Origin: an uncultured Glaciecola sp.
Lineage (GTDB): Bacteria > Pseudomonadota > Gammaproteobacteria > Enterobacterales > Alteromonadaceae
DNA: 64,000 nt
Assembly (NCBI RefSeq): GCF_937770335.1
Contig: NZ_CALJHY010000015.1
Coordinates: 1 to 64,000, forward strand
Reading direction: 5' to 3'
Shown: piece after piece, positions 8,254 to 18,324 of the stretch
How positions within the stretch are numbered: the first letter of the stretch is position 1
Layout: the number at the start of each line of letters is the position of its first letter
Notes under the pieces: model-generated
What the model was told of the DNA's origin: nothing
Databases searched by the model: none
What the model saw: the letters and a program-made list of their open reading frames with translations, nothing else
Position numbers and translations under genes: made by a program

Positions 8254-8856
8254 ATGAGTGCTTCAGTTTTACTCGCCGGCTTCTCTCTCGGGATTTCACT
8301 CATACTTGCTATTGGCGCACAAAACGCATTTGTGCTTAAACAAGGTTTGAAGCAGCAACATGTATTTGTAGTTTGCCTCATTTGTGCCTTGTCTGATGCT
8401 ATTTTAATCTCGGCCGGTATCGCTGGTTTTGGCGTTATTGTACAAAAGTTTCCACTGATTGAACAAGTTGCAAGATACGCTGGCGCGGCGTTTCTATTTT
8501 TTTACGCTGCAGTCAGTTTTAATACGTTTTTTACGACAGAACATGCACTGAAAGCCGAAGGAAAAGAAGTCGGTAGCGCAGTTACAGCGGTATTAACATG
8601 TTTAGCATTTACCTGGCTAAATCCGCATGTTTATTTAGACACATTCATATTACTGGGTTCGATTTCTACTCAATATGACGGCCAACAACTCGCTTTCGGT
8701 GTTGGAGCTGTTACTGCTTCTTTTGTGTTCTTCTTTTCGCTTGGGTATGGTGCTAAATTGCTCATTCCGGTGTTTAAAAATCCCAAAGCATGGAAGGTTC
8801 TTGAATTTATTATTGGATTTGTCATGTTAGCACTGGGCATTAGCTTGCTGGTTTAA
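8254..8856 (+). CDS. argO: LysE/ArgO-family amino-acid exporter
   Basis: A 200-residue inner-membrane protein with six hydrophobic segments and the LysE/ArgO N-terminal motif GISLILAIGAQNAFVLKQGL (about residues 11-30), plus AFTWLNPHVYLDT in the middle, typical of the basic amino-acid exporter branch (arginine or lysine efflux). Length matches E. coli ArgO (211). ATG 8254 has AAAGGAC ahead. Monocistronic or co-transcribed with the RDD gene 53 bases upstream. Whether the substrate is arginine or lysine cannot be decided from sequence; in other bacteria a LysR-type ArgP/LysG regulator is usual, and none lies next to it here. Confidence 0.82.
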   Translation: MSASVLLAGFSLGISLILAIGAQNAFVLKQGLKQQHVFVVCLICALSDAILISAGIAGFGVIVQKFPLIEQVARYAGAAFLFFYAAVSFNTFFTTEHALKAEGKEVGSAVTAVLTCLAFTWLNPHVYLDTFILLGSISTQYDGQQLAFGVGAVTASFVFFFSLGYGAKLLIPVFKNPKAWKVLEFIIGFVMLALGISLLV

Positions 8857-9198
8857 TTAGCAAGTGAATTTATACACAAATGTATCTAACAAACGAATAA
8901 TCATCACAGTGGATAAAATTAAGATATGCAACAAAGCCTCGATTGCAATGGACTCGGGGACAAACACGCTACCTTAAAAATATATATTGGTAATCGCCCT
9001 AATTTTACGTTCGCACTCAATTCACGCGGCACTTGTCCTGTTATAACTGATGAGATAAATGCCATCGGCAATCCCTGTGGAAATGGGTGGCGCAAAATAT
9101 TCAATGTTTACGCAAAACTGATGTTTGAGCTTTCTAGAGAAAGGTTTCCTATGCAAAAGCGTTGATATTGGCTTATCCGACACTTTGCTGAGCCTATT
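8857..9198. other. Intergenic region with two overlapping antisense ORFs, coding status doubtful
   Basis: This 342-base region lies between the convergent argO and glnG genes. It holds a plus ORF (8926-9165, 79 codons) and an opposed ORF (8919-9104, 61 codons) that lie largely over each other. Neither has a recognisable domain or a good ribosome site. The minus-strand peptide (with SSVITGQVPRELSANVKLG) has the look of spurious proteins annotated within dispersed intergenic repeats, but this cannot be checked within one window. No clear T-tailed terminator was found. Confidence 0.4.
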
Positions 9199-10608
9199 TT
9201 ATAAATCTAGATCTAACTCTTTTAATTTCCTAGTTAATGTATTGCGTCCCCAGCCTAATTTTTTTGCAGCATCTTGCTTATGTCCATGCGTATACTTTAA
9301 AGCTCGCAGCAATAGAATTTTTTCAAAGATAGGCATTGCATCACTTAAAATATTGTCATATCCGGCACCTAACTGCGAGTCGGCCCAAGCAGACAGCAAC
9401 GTTGTCCAATCATTGCTTTGTTGCTCTACCTTCAAATCATCAGGTGAAGCCATCAGCTCTGGTGGTAAATCAGCGGGATGAATCTCTTTACCACTGGCCA
9501 TAACAGTTAACCAGCGGCAGGTATTTTCAAGCTGGCGAACATTGCCAGGCCACCCTAGTTGAGAAAGAACTTTGGCGGCAGTTTTAGTTAATATTTTAAC
9601 TTCAACATCCAATTCTTTTCCCGCTTTAGCTAAGAAATGATTAGCTAATAAGGGGATATCTTCTCGACGCTCATTTAATGATGGAATATGAATACGAATG
9701 ACGTTTAAACGGTGATATAAATCTTCCCTAAATTTTCCTTCTGCAACCCGTTTCTCCAGATTTTGATGTGTCGCTGCAATAATACGCACATCGACACTGA
9801 CAGGGTTATGCCCGCCTACTCTATAAAACTGTCCTTCTGCCAATACTCTTAACAAACGAGTTTGCACATCAATAGGCATATCACCAATTTCATCTAGAAA
9901 TAAAGTGCCACCATCAGCTTGTTCAAAACGACCTTGGCGTGCTGCTTGTGCTCCAGTAAACGCGCCTTTTTCGTGACCAAATAATTCAGACTCAACCAAG
10001 TCGGCGGGGATCGCGGCCATATTTAACGCTACAAATGTGTTTGCAGATCTTGGGCTATGCTTATGTAACGCAAGCGCAACGAGCTCTTTACCTGTTCCTG
10101 ACTGACCATTAATCAACACGCTGATTGATGAACGAGATAAACGCCCTACGGCACGAAAAACTTCCTGCATTGCAGGCGCTTCACCAATAATCTCTGCCGT
10201 TGGATTAACCTGAGCAACTTGTTTTAGCTTACTTTGCTCCTTAGCATGCTCAATTGCACGTTTGGTTAACGTCACGGCTTCATCAATATCAAACGGCTTT
10301 GGTAAATATTCGAAAGCACCGCCGTGGTAGGCGTTAACCGCGCTATCTAAGTCAGAATGCGCAGTCATGATAATGACTGGCATTTCAGGATATTGTTGAT
10401 GCACCTCTTTGAGTAATGTCATGCCATCCATTTGTGGCATTTTCACATCTGAGATAATGATTTGTGGGGCCTCGCCAGATTGAAGTTGAAGCAATAAATC
10501 TTCAGGGTTTTCAAAACTGACACAGGCAATATTGGCTGCTTGCAATGCTTTTTGCAAAACCCAACGAATAGAGCTGTCGTCATCGACAATCCATACTGGT
10601 TCATTCAT
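9199..10608 (-). CDS. glnG: Nitrogen regulator NtrC (NR(I)), sigma-54-dependent response regulator
   Basis: The 469-residue protein has the full NtrC architecture. Receiver domain 1-120 with Asp54 in IIISDVKMP as the phosphorylation site, AAA+ domain with Walker A GQSGTGKE (168-175) and the sigma-54-contacting GAFTGA loop (215-220), and a C-terminal Fis-type helix-turn-helix ending in [18 protein letters not shown]. Phosphorylated by GlnL under nitrogen limitation, it activates sigma-54 promoters such as glnA. Only two bases separate it from glnL, so they are co-transcribed. The numbering of Asp54 and the GAFTGA loop matches E. coli NtrC. Confidence 0.97.
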   Translation of the reverse strand: MNEPVWIVDDDSSIRWVLQKALQAANIACVSFENPEDLLLQLQSGEAPQIIISDVKMPQMDGMTLLKEVHQQYPEMPVIIMTAHSDLDSAVNAYHGGAFEYLPKPFDIDEAVTLTKRAIEHAKEQSKLKQVAQVNPTAEIIGEAPAMQEVFRAVGRLSRSSISVLINGQSGTGKELVALALHKHSPRSANTFVALNMAAIPADLVESELFGHEKGAFTGAQAARQGRFEQADGGTLFLDEIGDMPIDVQTRLLRVLAEGQFYRVGGHNPVSVDVRIIAATHQNLEKRVAEGKFREDLYHRLNVIRIHIPSLNERREDIPLLANHFLAKAGKELDVEVKILTKTAAKVLSQLGWPGNVRQLENTCRWLTVMASGKEIHPADLPPELMASPDDLKVEQQSNDWTTLLSAWADSQLGAGYDNILSDAMPIFEKILLLRALKYTHGHKQDAAKKLGWGRNTLTRKLKELDLDL

Positions 10609-10610
10609 AG

Positions 10611-11705
10611 CTATTCGTGCCTTTTCTTAATCGGTAAATAGAGGGTAAATTCCGTGTGTCCTGGGTAACTCTCTACATCAATCTTGCCATCGTGGTGGTC
10701 AGTTAGATTTTGCGCTATCGATAAACCCAAACCACTGCCATTTTGCTTTGTTGTCACCATTGGATAAAATATAGTGTCTCTGAGCTCTTTAGGAATGCCA
10801 GGCCCATTGTCAATAATACTAATTAATGCGCTTAGTCCGTGACGTTTGCCTTTGATCACTGACTGTCTTTCAACACGCGTTTTTAGCCGTATACATGCAT
10901 TTTGTGTTTTGTCTGATTTCAATGCTTGCATACTATTTCGTGCAATATTTAGCAACGCTTGCTGCAACATGTCGGGATCAACATATAGATCTGGTATTGA
11001 TGGGTCATAGTCCCGTTCGATTTCTATCGCTATATCCTGCAGCGTCTGTGCATAAATAACTGAACGCACTTTCTCAATAACTTCATGAATATTAGTCCAC
11101 TTCATTTGTGGCAAGGAGTTTGGACCCAGAAGTCTGTCAACTAGTGAAGACAGGCGATCAGATTGATCAATAATCATCTGCGTGAATTCTTTTTGTTCTG
11201 GATTCGTCAATTCTTTTTCGAGTAACTGCGCCGCGCCACGAATTCCGCCTAAAGGATTTTTAATTTCATGAGCTAACCCTCGAACGAGCTCCTTCGCTGC
11301 TTCTTGTTGAGCATATTGCAGGGCTTCTTGAGTTATTTTTTTCTGCTTATCAATTTGCTTTATTTCTAGCAACATCATTCGTTGACCATCGATATCGAAA
11401 CAAGTGGCCGTCATATCGGTTAATATACAACGTCCATCTTTAAAGCAAAGTTGTACCTCAGTTTCACTAAAATCTTCTTGATTACGAAGTGCATCTTCAA
11501 AGGTCAAACGCTCAACGCCATCATCCACAAAAAACTCGTAGAATTTGCGATCGTGAATTTGTTTCAATCCCGTTTCCAGCATCGCTAGAGCAGCATCATT
11601 GACATATAAAATATCAAAATGCTCATCAATAATGATGACTACTGTTTTTAACATATTACGCAGTTGAAACGGCGATAAATTTATTGCTGCTAAACGGTCG
11701 TCCAT
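10611..11705 (-). CDS. glnL: Nitrogen sensor kinase/phosphatase NtrB (NR(II))
   Basis: Read from the ATG at 11705-11703, which has AAGGA six bases ahead; this gives 364 residues. An upstream in-frame ATG at 11741 would lie beyond the NtrC-type site and is unlikely. A PAS domain (about 10-120) precedes the HisKA domain with His146 in LAHEIKNPLGG, and the HATPase domain shows the N box (ARNSMQAL), DNGPGIP and GSGLGLSIAQ. It is a soluble kinase with no membrane segment, and with PII protein it controls phosphorylation of GlnG. It lies downstream of glnA, separated by the DUF4124 gene. Confidence 0.96.
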   Translation of the reverse strand: MDDRLAAINLSPFQLRNMLKTVVIIIDEHFDILYVNDAALAMLETGLKQIHDRKFYEFFVDDGVERLTFEDALRNQEDFSETEVQLCFKDGRCILTDMTATCFDIDGQRMMLLEIKQIDKQKKITQEALQYAQQEAAKELVRGLAHEIKNPLGGIRGAAQLLEKELTNPEQKEFTQMIIDQSDRLSSLVDRLLGPNSLPQMKWTNIHEVIEKVRSVIYAQTLQDIAIEIERDYDPSIPDLYVDPDMLQQALLNIARNSMQALKSDKTQNACIRLKTRVERQSVIKGKRHGLSALISIIDNGPGIPKELRDTIFYPMVTTKQNGSGLGLSIAQNLTDHHDGKIDVESYPGHTEFTLYLPIKKRHE

Positions 11706-11718
11706 AATGTCCTTGTGC

Positions 11719-11753
11719 TGCACTAAGTTTGTGCAATGCACTATATTATGCGA
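11719..11753. promoter_or_regulatory. NtrC-type binding sites in front of glnL
   Basis: TGCACTAAGTTTGTGCA at 11719-11735 matches the NtrC dyad (TGCAC, six or seven bases, GTGCA). A second, weaker copy with one good half, TGCACTATATTATGCGA, follows at 11737-11753. The first lies 14 bases upstream of the glnL start, the arrangement by which NtrC represses its own glnL promoter in enterobacteria. Confidence 0.75.
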
Positions 11754-11847
11754 TTTAGTTACGTAATTAAATAAGCAGTAGAAATTAACTTGCCTGTCTA
11801 CATCCCCGATTAAACCGAGGAATATAGGGTCCGCGATACGGTATTAT

Positions 11848-12399
11848 TTAATTACTGTTAGTTTGAGGCTTAATTAGCGCTGAAGGTTTGTGCATAAAAA
11901 AGCGTCTTACTGCAGACGATGCAATTACCTTGCCCGAAGTGCTAACAAAATTGATTTGGTAGGAATACTCTCCTCTAGGCAGATCCTTGACTAAAAATGT
12001 ACCTGAAGTAGAGCGAAGTTTTTGCTCATGCAATGAAAGTTCGTAATGGCCTGGGGCATTGGGCGTTACTAGAGCACTAATGGTTACGCTACCCATTGTA
12101 TTTCGAATCGTCTCATCAATAGCAGGAGAGGTAACACTGAGTTTATGCTCAACAGGTTTTTTCTGTTTAATGGTTTTAAGTTGTTTCGCTTTGAGGGTTG
12201 GATTTTGCACTACAGTCGTTGTGTTAGAGGCAAAATCTACCTCAACAGCACCTGGCGTATGTTGATCTGAATAGCTAATTGTTCCGTCTTTGTTTACCGT
12301 TTTATATATTTTACCTGCGTGCACAGTAGTCGACAGTGCTAGACCCAGTATGATCAGCGCCATAAAACGTTTCGATGTTAAGAACTTTGCTATATTCAT
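11848..12399 (-). CDS. DUF4124-domain periplasmic protein between glnA and glnL
   Basis: Start set at the ATG 12399-12397, which has AAGGGGG eight bases ahead; an upstream ATG at 12420 lacks one. The 183-residue product has a signal peptide (MNIAKFLTSKRFMALIIL..., cleavage after VHA) and then the DUF4124 block GKIYKTVNKDGTISYSDQ, followed by a Pro/Thr/Lys-rich stretch and a C-terminal Ig-like beta region (about 85-175). DUF4124 proteins are found downstream of glnA in many gammaproteobacteria; function unknown. It is downstream of the glnA terminator and may be read from its own promoter or by read-through. Confidence 0.85.
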   Translation of the reverse strand: MNIAKFLTSKRFMALIILGLALSTTVHAGKIYKTVNKDGTISYSDQHTPGAVEVDFASNTTTVVQNPTLKAKQLKTIKQKKPVEHKLSVTSPAIDETIRNTMGSVTISALVTPNAPGHYELSLHEQKLRSTSGTFLVKDLPRGEYSYQINFVSTSGKVIASSAVRRFFMHKPSALIKPQTNSN

Positions 12400-12440
12400 T
12401 TGAGTAGCCCCCTTGACCAATTGATAGTGTAGTCGTTTTC

Positions 12441-12472
12441 AAATAAAAAAAAAGCCTGCGAACACAGGCTTT
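12441..12472 (-). terminator. Rho-independent terminator of glnA
   Basis: On the minus strand the stem AAAGCCTG / CAGGCTTT (arms 12465-12472 and 12451-12458, six-base loop) is followed by a run of T's to 12441. It lies 67 bases past the glnA stop and just before the DUF4124 gene. Confidence 0.9.
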
Positions 12473-12538
12473 AGTATAGATATTTATATTTAGTTAAAGC
12501 CGAGTCAATGCCGACCCAGCATCCTAAATAATTAGGAC

Positions 12539-13948
12539 TTATACGCTGTAGTACATTTCAAACTCAACTGGGTGAGTCGACATGTTTAGTTTCTCAACGT
12601 CAGCAGACTTCAGCTTAATATAAGCGTCGATCATGTCATTGCTCATTACGCCACCAACAGTTAAGAAGTCACGGTCTGCATCTAGTGCCGCCAAAGCTTC
12701 CTCTAGTGAACTAGCTACTTTAGGGATCTGCGCCGCTTCTTCTGGAGGTAAGTCATATAAATCTTTGTTCATTGACTCGCCTGGGTGGATCTTATTCTTT
12801 ATTCCGTCAAGACCAGCCATCAGCAAAGCAGTAAACGCTAAGTATGGATTAGCTGATGGGTCAGGGAAACGGACTTCGATGCGACGCGCTCTTTCACTCG
12901 TTACGTAAGGAATACGAATAGAAGCCGAACGGTTACGCGCTGAGTAAGCTAACATGACGGGTGCTTCGAAACCTGGGACCAAACGTTTGTAAGAGTTGGT
13001 TGACGCATTGGCAAAAGCGTTGATTGCTTTCGCATGCTTTATAATGCCGCCAATGTAGAATAATGCTTCGTCAGAAAGACCCGCATAGCTATCGCCAGCA
13101 AACGTATTTTTGCCGTCTTTGGTAATTGACATATGGCAATGCATACCAGAACCGTTATCACCTACTAGCGGCTTAGGCATAAACGTAGCTGTTTGACCGT
13201 AGGCGTCTGCAACGTTGTGCACTACATACTTATATATTTGAATTTCGTCTGCTTTTTTAACCATTGTGTTAAATTTACAAGCGATTTCATTTTGTCCTGC
13301 AGTAGCAACTTCGTGGTGATGAGCTTCAACAACTAAGCCCATTTCTTCCATAACAAGACACATTGCTCCACGCGTATCATGAGCAGAATCGACCGGTGCT
13401 ACAGGAAAATAGCCGCCTTTAACGCCAGGACGATGTCCTTTGTTGCCACCTTCAAATTCCGCACCCGAGTTCCAAGCGGCTTCTTCAGCATCGATTTTGA
13501 AAAACGAACCAGACATATCTGTGTGGTAGCGAACGTCGTCGAATAAGAAGAATTCTGGCTCTGGTCCAAATAAAACAGCATCACCGATGCCTGTAGATTT
13601 CAAATAGGCTTCACCACGTTTAGCAACGGAGCGTGGGTCACGATCGTAACCTTGCATCGTTGATGGTTCGAGAACGTCGCAAGTAATATTAATTTGAGTT
13701 TCTTCAGCGAACGGGTCTAAAACCGCCGTTGTAGGGTCTGGCATAAGTACCATGTCAGACTCATTGATGCCTTTCCAGCCAGCAATTGATGAACCGTCGA
13801 ACATTTTACCTTCTTCAAAGAAGTCTTCATCTACTTGGTGTGTAGGGATAGTAACATGCTGCTCTTTACCCTTTGTATCTGTAAAGCGCAAATCGATAAA
13901 TTTCGCTTCGCTTTCTTTAATTAGCTCTAGTGCAGACTCAATTGACAT
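12539..13948 (-). CDS. glnA: Glutamine synthetase type I
   Basis: The 469-residue enzyme has the same length as E. coli GlnA and makes glutamine from glutamate, ammonia and ATP as a dodecamer in the cytoplasm. Signatures include [17 protein letters not shown] near the N-terminus, the ATP-binding [16 protein letters not shown], and Tyr398 in DLYDLPPEE, the adenylylation target of GlnE. A GGAG-like element precedes ATG 13948. It heads the nitrogen block and is transcribed from a sigma-54 promoter with upstream NtrC sites, ending in a strong terminator. Confidence 0.98.
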   Translation of the reverse strand: MSIESALELIKESEAKFIDLRFTDTKGKEQHVTIPTHQVDEDFFEEGKMFDGSSIAGWKGINESDMVLMPDPTTAVLDPFAEETQINITCDVLEPSTMQGYDRDPRSVAKRGEAYLKSTGIGDAVLFGPEPEFFLFDDVRYHTDMSGSFFKIDAEEAAWNSGAEFEGGNKGHRPGVKGGYFPVAPVDSAHDTRGAMCLVMEEMGLVVEAHHHEVATAGQNEIACKFNTMVKKADEIQIYKYVVHNVADAYGQTATFMPKPLVGDNGSGMHCHMSITKDGKNTFAGDSYAGLSDEALFYIGGIIKHAKAINAFANASTNSYKRLVPGFEAPVMLAYSARNRSASIRIPYVTSERARRIEVRFPDPSANPYLAFTALLMAGLDGIKNKIHPGESMNKDLYDLPPEEAAQIPKVASSLEEALAALDADRDFLTVGGVMSNDMIDAYIKLKSADVEKLNMSTHPVEFEMYYSV

Positions 13949-14050
13949 ACTGTCCTCCGATAAAAAAATGTCATTGCACAGACTTCGCGTCCATACAAAT
14001 GTTAAAAACTATTCTAATAAGCTTTCAAAAATAGCTATGCAAAACTATAA

Positions 14051-14065
14051 GCGATATTCGTGCCA
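14051..14065 (-). promoter_or_regulatory. Sigma-54 promoter of glnA
   Basis: Minus strand reads TGGCACGAATATCGC, matching the -24/-12 consensus TGGCACG-N4-TTGC with one mismatch and exact GG-GC spacing. Start of transcription would be near 14040, leaving a leader of about 90 bases before the glnA ATG. Confidence 0.85.
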
Positions 14066-14138
14066 TATAGCAATCAAATAAAAGCCCCTGTAAACACTGG
14101 CTTGGGATTCATGTAAGCAATAAATGACTTTAGCCTCA

Positions 14139-14206
14139 TGCACCAAAAAGATCCCAAAATGAGCCAGTATGGTGCAAGTGCATTTTATTGTGTTTTTTTT
14201 GGTGCA
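14139..14206. promoter_or_regulatory. NtrC-type enhancer half-sites upstream of glnA
   Basis: Within this interval are TGCACCA at 14139-14145, TGGTGCA at 14170-14176, GTGCA at 14178-14182 and TGGTGCA at 14200-14206. These are the half-sites of the NtrC dyad and lie roughly 75-155 bases upstream of the sigma-54 promoter, the normal enhancer distance. The spacing inside individual dyads is irregular, so exact pairing is uncertain. Confidence 0.7.
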
Positions 14207-14403
14207 TATAGACAAATAATGATACGTTTAAACTGACTTCGGCCCTTACTAAGAATAGTTTTTGTGTATTAAAAAAATTATTATGCAACAAAACCACCTA
14301 CTTTTAGGTCGTATTGTCGTAGTAGAGTACAAGAAAGTGAGTTGATGCAAGCAGCAAGACGACTTGCACAAAACTTCTCCGCTAAAATAACCAAACTGGA
14401 TAT

Positions 14404-15039
14404 ATGATGAATTATGTAAAAATTGCTTTTTTTTCGCTCGTAATTAGTTTTACTGCATGCGTTTCGTGGGTGTTTGCAAAGAGCCCATTTAACGATATGC
14501 CGCAGGGGGTTTATGCTGTCGATTTAAGCCATGCATCGGTAGTTTGGAAAGTATCACATTTGGGCTTATCCAATTATGTTGCTCGTTTTGCAGATTTTGA
14601 TGCCACAATTGATTACGACTCTTCGGATATTACAAAAAGCACGGTGACAGCAAAAATAAATCCTATGTCGATTCAAACAGCTTACCCGAATGCGAAAGAG
14701 AAAGATTTCAATAATATTCTAGCTACTGACAAAAACTGGTTTAATGCTGCTGAATTTGCCAGTATCAACTTCGTTTCTACGTCAATAGAAATGACTGCAG
14801 AAAAAACCGCTGTGATGCAAGGTAATCTCACCTTTTTAGGTTTATCTAAAACGGTTTCTCTTGATGTTATTTTTAATGGTGCAATGCTGAAACAGCCTTT
14901 CAGTGGCGAACCAACGATGGGATTTTCTGCAACCACAACGATAAAACGCACTGACTGGGGCATGGACAAATATGTACCCAATATTGGTGATGAAGTTGAA
15001 GTCATGATTGAAGGCGAATTTGTTAAAACTGATGGTTAA
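14404..15039 (+). CDS. YceI-family periplasmic lipid-binding protein
   Basis: The 211-residue protein has a signal peptide (hydrophobic core residues 8-25, cleavage probably after VFA) and then the YceI lipocalin-like beta-barrel: YAVDLSHASVVWKVSHLGLSNYVARF at the start, DKNWFNAAEF in the middle, GNLTFLGLSKTV and KRTDWGMDKYVPNIGDEV near the end. YceI proteins bind isoprenoid-type lipids such as long-chain quinones in the periplasm. Followed at once by a cytochrome b561 gene whose start overlaps its stop and by a second YceI gene. Confidence 0.9.
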   Translation: MMNYVKIAFFSLVISFTACVSWVFAKSPFNDMPQGVYAVDLSHASVVWKVSHLGLSNYVARFADFDATIDYDSSDITKSTVTAKINPMSIQTAYPNAKEKDFNNILATDKNWFNAAEFASINFVSTSIEMTAEKTAVMQGNLTFLGLSKTVSLDVIFNGAMLKQPFSGEPTMGFSATTTIKRTDWGMDKYVPNIGDEVEVMIEGEFVKTDG

Positions 15040-15610
15040 TAACGTCATTGGCAAGCAACACCGATATCACAGTCTAAGTATTTTATTACATTGGACAGTA
15101 GTTCTTGGACTTTTATTTATGTTTGCAAGTGGCTTGTATATGGTCAACGGAGACATAAGTAAGGCAGATCAATATAAACTCTTTCAGATCCACAAAGCCG
15201 CGGGTGTTGTGATGTTGTGGGCTTTGTTTATCCGAGTATGCGTGCGAGTAGTTACAACCAGACCTGAACTCCCTGAAGGATTTTCGAGCCGCGATAAAGC
15301 AAAAGCAAAAACAGGGCATTTATTACTGTATGTTGCTGTTGTGATTATGCCTTTATCTGGCTGGCTAATGGTATCGGCGAGTCCTTTTGGTCTACCCACT
15401 TTTGTATTTGTTGATTGGATAAAGTGGCCCCATATTCCTGGCGTTGCTCGCAATAAGCTGATTGAGACGATTGCAAACAATACACATTGGGTAACGGCGT
15501 CAATTCTGTCTGCACTTATTATTGGTCACGTCGGGGCAGTGATTTGGCATAAAAAGAAACACGGAGTGAATTTATTGGATCGTATGTGGTGGTCAAAGAC
15601 TAAAAAATAG
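15032..15610 (+). CDS. Cytochrome b561 family protein (inner-membrane di-haem quinone oxidoreductase)
   Basis: The ATG at 15032 overlaps the YceI stop (15037-15039) and gives 192 residues; an upstream TTG at 15008 is less likely. Four membrane helices and the expected haem-ligand histidines are seen: HRYHSLSILLHW at the start, QIHKAAGVVML, THWVTASILSALIIGHVGAV near the end. The family passes electrons between quinol and acceptors such as superoxide. Sandwiched between two YceI genes in one operon, which suggests that the periplasmic YceI proteins carry quinone-like lipid for it, although this is inference. Confidence 0.9.
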   Translation: MVNNVIGKQHRYHSLSILLHWTVVLGLLFMFASGLYMVNGDISKADQYKLFQIHKAAGVVMLWALFIRVCVRVVTTRPELPEGFSSRDKAKAKTGHLLLYVAVVIMPLSGWLMVSASPFGLPTFVFVDWIKWPHIPGVARNKLIETIANNTHWVTASILSALIIGHVGAVIWHKKKHGVNLLDRMWWSKTKK

Positions 15611-15611
15611 A

Positions 15612-16271
15612 ATGCCCAACATCCTCCCAACCTATATTTTGGAAAACGGCAAAATGTTAAAAACACACTTAGAATTTGATAGCACGACAAAGGCTATGGC
15701 TGCGAGAAAACGTAATTATTTTTTCTTTGTATCTTTATTAATAGCTTTGTTGGTTGCGGGTATTTATTCGACACCGACATTTGCTCAAGAAAAACTATCC
15801 GTTGATGCTAAAAACAGTCAAGTTACTTTTGCTGGGGAACACGTTGGTATGGCGTTCTCAGGCGTTTTTAATAAGTGGAATGCTGAACTTATATTACCAC
15901 CCGAAACGTCACCAAAAATAATAGCGACATTTGACGTTTCGTCTGCAAAAACCGGCGACAGCACTTACGACAGTACATTGCCTGAGGGAGATTGGTTTGA
16001 TGTTGAAAATCACCCTGAAGGTGTATTTGAAAGCAGTCAAATTGTCGCTAAAGGAGATGATTACGAAGTAACCGGTGCGTTAACATTGCGCGGCATCAGC
16101 CAACCTGTTTCATTCTTATTGAAGAATAACAGTGCAACACTAACGGCAAGTTTCAGTATAGACCGACTCGCGTATAAAATTGGAATGGATTCCGATCCAG
16201 ACGCTGAATGGGTAAGCAAAGCAATTAAAATGACATTAACCCTCCGAAAAGAAAATAAAAAAGGAATTTAA
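15612..16271 (+). CDS. YceI-family protein, second copy
   Basis: A YceI beta-barrel protein with VTFAGEHVGMAFSGVFNKWNA, LPEGDWFDVENHPEGVFESS and GALTLRGISQPVSF, closer to the class whose members follow b561 than the first copy is. The frame opens two bases after the b561 stop with ATG 15612 (219 residues). The signal peptide core starts only after residue 33, so the true start may be ATG 15654 (GGAAAACGG ahead) or ATG 15696; cleavage is probably after TFA. Last gene of the YceI-b561-YceI unit. Confidence 0.87.
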   Translation: MPNILPTYILENGKMLKTHLEFDSTTKAMAARKRNYFFFVSLLIALLVAGIYSTPTFAQEKLSVDAKNSQVTFAGEHVGMAFSGVFNKWNAELILPPETSPKIIATFDVSSAKTGDSTYDSTLPEGDWFDVENHPEGVFESSQIVAKGDDYEVTGALTLRGISQPVSFLLKNNSATLTASFSIDRLAYKIGMDSDPDAEWVSKAIKMTLTLRKENKKGI

Positions 16272-16462
16272 CGTTAGCGGAAATCGAAAGGTGTAATCAA
16301 AAACATGGTTCGTTGCTTGAAAATCAAGGGTTTATGCCATTTTTGATTGTTTTTTGAGACTAAATGATAAAGTTTGTCGCTAATTGCGGAATAAATCTGT
16401 AGAATCCGCGCCCAACAATCTAAGGGGTTTTTCCCTTCGCATTTATTTATTGAGAGTAAAAC

Positions 16463-18292
16463 ATGCCTTCATCCATTGCAAATCTTCGCAATATAGCGAT
16501 TATCGCTCACGTCGACCACGGTAAAACGACCCTAGTCGATAAGCTTCTTCAACAATCAGGCACATTAGAAAGCCGAGGTGTAGCTGAAGAACGCGTAATG
16601 GATTCAAACGACATTGAAAAAGAACGCGGTATTACCATCCTTGCTAAGAATACAGCAATCAACTGGAACGAATACCGCATCAATATCGTGGACACTCCAG
16701 GACACGCTGACTTCGGTGGTGAAGTTGAACGGGTTATGTCTATGGTCGACTCTGTGCTTCTATTAGTAGACGCGCAAGAAGGGCCTATGCCGCAAACACG
16801 TTTCGTAACACAAAAAGCCTTCGCACAAGGTCTTAAGCCGATTGTTGTTATCAACAAAATTGACAAGCCAGGTTCACGTCCTGATTGGGTAATTGATCAA
16901 GTATTCGATCTTTTCGACAATCTAGGCGCTACTGACGAACAGCTTGACTTCCAAGTTGTTTATGCATCTGCAATTAACGGCTGGGCGACAATGGATTACA
17001 ACGTGCCTAGTGACAGCATGGAGCCCTTATTCCAGGCTATCGTTGATCAAGTAGAAGCGCCAAACGGCGACCCTGCAGCTCCATTACAAATGCAAATTTC
17101 ACAACTGGATTACAATTCCTATGTTGGTGTAATTGGTGTTGGACGTATTACTAGCGGTACCGTAAAGATAAATCAGCAAGTGACTGTCGTTAACGCTAAA
17201 GGCGAGAAACGTAATGGTAAAGTCGGTAAAGTATTAGGCTATTTAGGCCTCGAACGCCATGATATTGAATCTGCAGATGCAGGGGATATTGTTGCAATTA
17301 CTGGCTTAGGCGAGTTGAAAATTTCCGATACAGTGTGTGACGTTAACCACGTTGTAGCGCTTAAACCTTTGTCTGTTGACGAACCAACCGTTATCATGAC
17401 TTTCCAAGTAAACACGTCCCCATTTGCAGGTAAAGAAGGTAAGTACGTTACATCACGTAATATCCTTGAACGCTTACAACACGAATTAGTCCACAACGTT
17501 GCCTTGCGTGTTGAAGAGATGAGCGACCCTGATAAATTTAGAGTTTCTGGTCGTGGTGAACTTCACTTGGGTATATTGATTGAGAACATGCGTCGAGAAG
17601 GTTACGAGTTAGCAGTATCTCGTCCAGAAGTTATTCTGAAAACGGTAGATGGCAAGCTGATGGAACCGTTCGAAACGTTGACGATCGACGTTGAAGAACA
17701 ACATCAAGGTGCTATGATTGAGCAACTTGGCATGCGTAAAGGTGAAATGACCAACATGACACCAGACGGCAAAGGTCGTACACGTGTCGACTTCATCATT
17801 CCAAGTCGTGGCTTAATTGGTTTCCAAACTGACTTTATGACAATGACATCTGGTTCTGGTTTGATTTATCATTCGTTTGACCATTATGGCCCGCACAAAG
17901 GCGGAAGTATCGGAACGCGTAAAAATGGCGTATTAGTTGCAAACGCTACAGGTAAAGCGCTTACCAACGCAATATTTAACTTGCAAGAACGTGGTCGCAT
18001 GTTTATCGGACACGGTATTGAAGTTTATGAAGGTATGATTATCGGTATTCACAGCCGTGAAAACGACTTAACTGTGAACGCACTTAAAGGTAAGCAGTTA
18101 ACCAACGTTCGTGCTTCAGGTACTGATGAAGCGCAGACCTTAGTACCACCGATTGTTTATACACTTGAGCAGGCACTAGAGTTTATTGATGACGATGAGT
18201 TAGTTGAAGTAACACCTCTGAGCATACGTCTTCGCAAGAAACTATTGTCTGAGAACGAGCGTAAGCGTGCCGGTCGTCCTAAAAAGGATTAG
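16463..18292 (+). CDS. bipA: Translational GTPase BipA (TypA)
   Basis: Full-length (609 residues; E. coli 607). G1 motif [16 protein letters not shown]2 ERGITI, G3 DTPGHADF and G4 NKIDKP, then EF-G-like domains II, III and V and the BipA-specific C-terminal domain. BipA acts on 50S ribosome assembly and at low temperature, consistent with a cold marine host. The ATG follows a long leader with GAG at 16452-16454. Transcribed alone and followed by a terminator. Confidence 0.97.
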   Translation: MPSSIANLRNIAIIAHVDHGKTTLVDKLLQQSGTLESRGVAEERVMDSNDIEKERGITILAKNTAINWNEYRINIVDTPGHADFGGEVERVMSMVDSVLLLVDAQEGPMPQTRFVTQKAFAQGLKPIVVINKIDKPGSRPDWVIDQVFDLFDNLGATDEQLDFQVVYASAINGWATMDYNVPSDSMEPLFQAIVDQVEAPNGDPAAPLQMQISQLDYNSYVGVIGVGRITSGTVKINQQVTVVNAKGEKRNGKVGKVLGYLGLERHDIESADAGDIVAITGLGELKISDTVCDVNHVVALKPLSVDEPTVIMTFQVNTSPFAGKEGKYVTSRNILERLQHELVHNVALRVEEMSDPDKFRVSGRGELHLGILIENMRREGYELAVSRPEVILKTVDGKLMEPFETLTIDVEEQHQGAMIEQLGMRKGEMTNMTPDGKGRTRVDFIIPSRGLIGFQTDFMTMTSGSGLIYHSFDHYGPHKGGSIGTRKNGVLVANATGKALTNAIFNLQERGRMFIGHGIEVYEGMIIGIHSRENDLTVNALKGKQLTNVRASGTDEAQTLVPPIVYTLEQALEFIDDDELVEVTPLSIRLRKKLLSENERKRAGRPKKD

Positions 18293-18324
18293 TCCAAAGC
18301 TTCAACTCTGTTAGTTCATAAATT

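Noticed and set aside
8926-9165. 79-codon plus-strand ORF after argO
   Set aside because: Overlaps an equally long opposed frame, no domain and no start signal; kept only as a note on the spacer.
16300-16375. AT-rich hairpin after the second YceI gene
   Set aside because: Stem of about six pairs relies on several G-T pairs; too weak to call a terminator.
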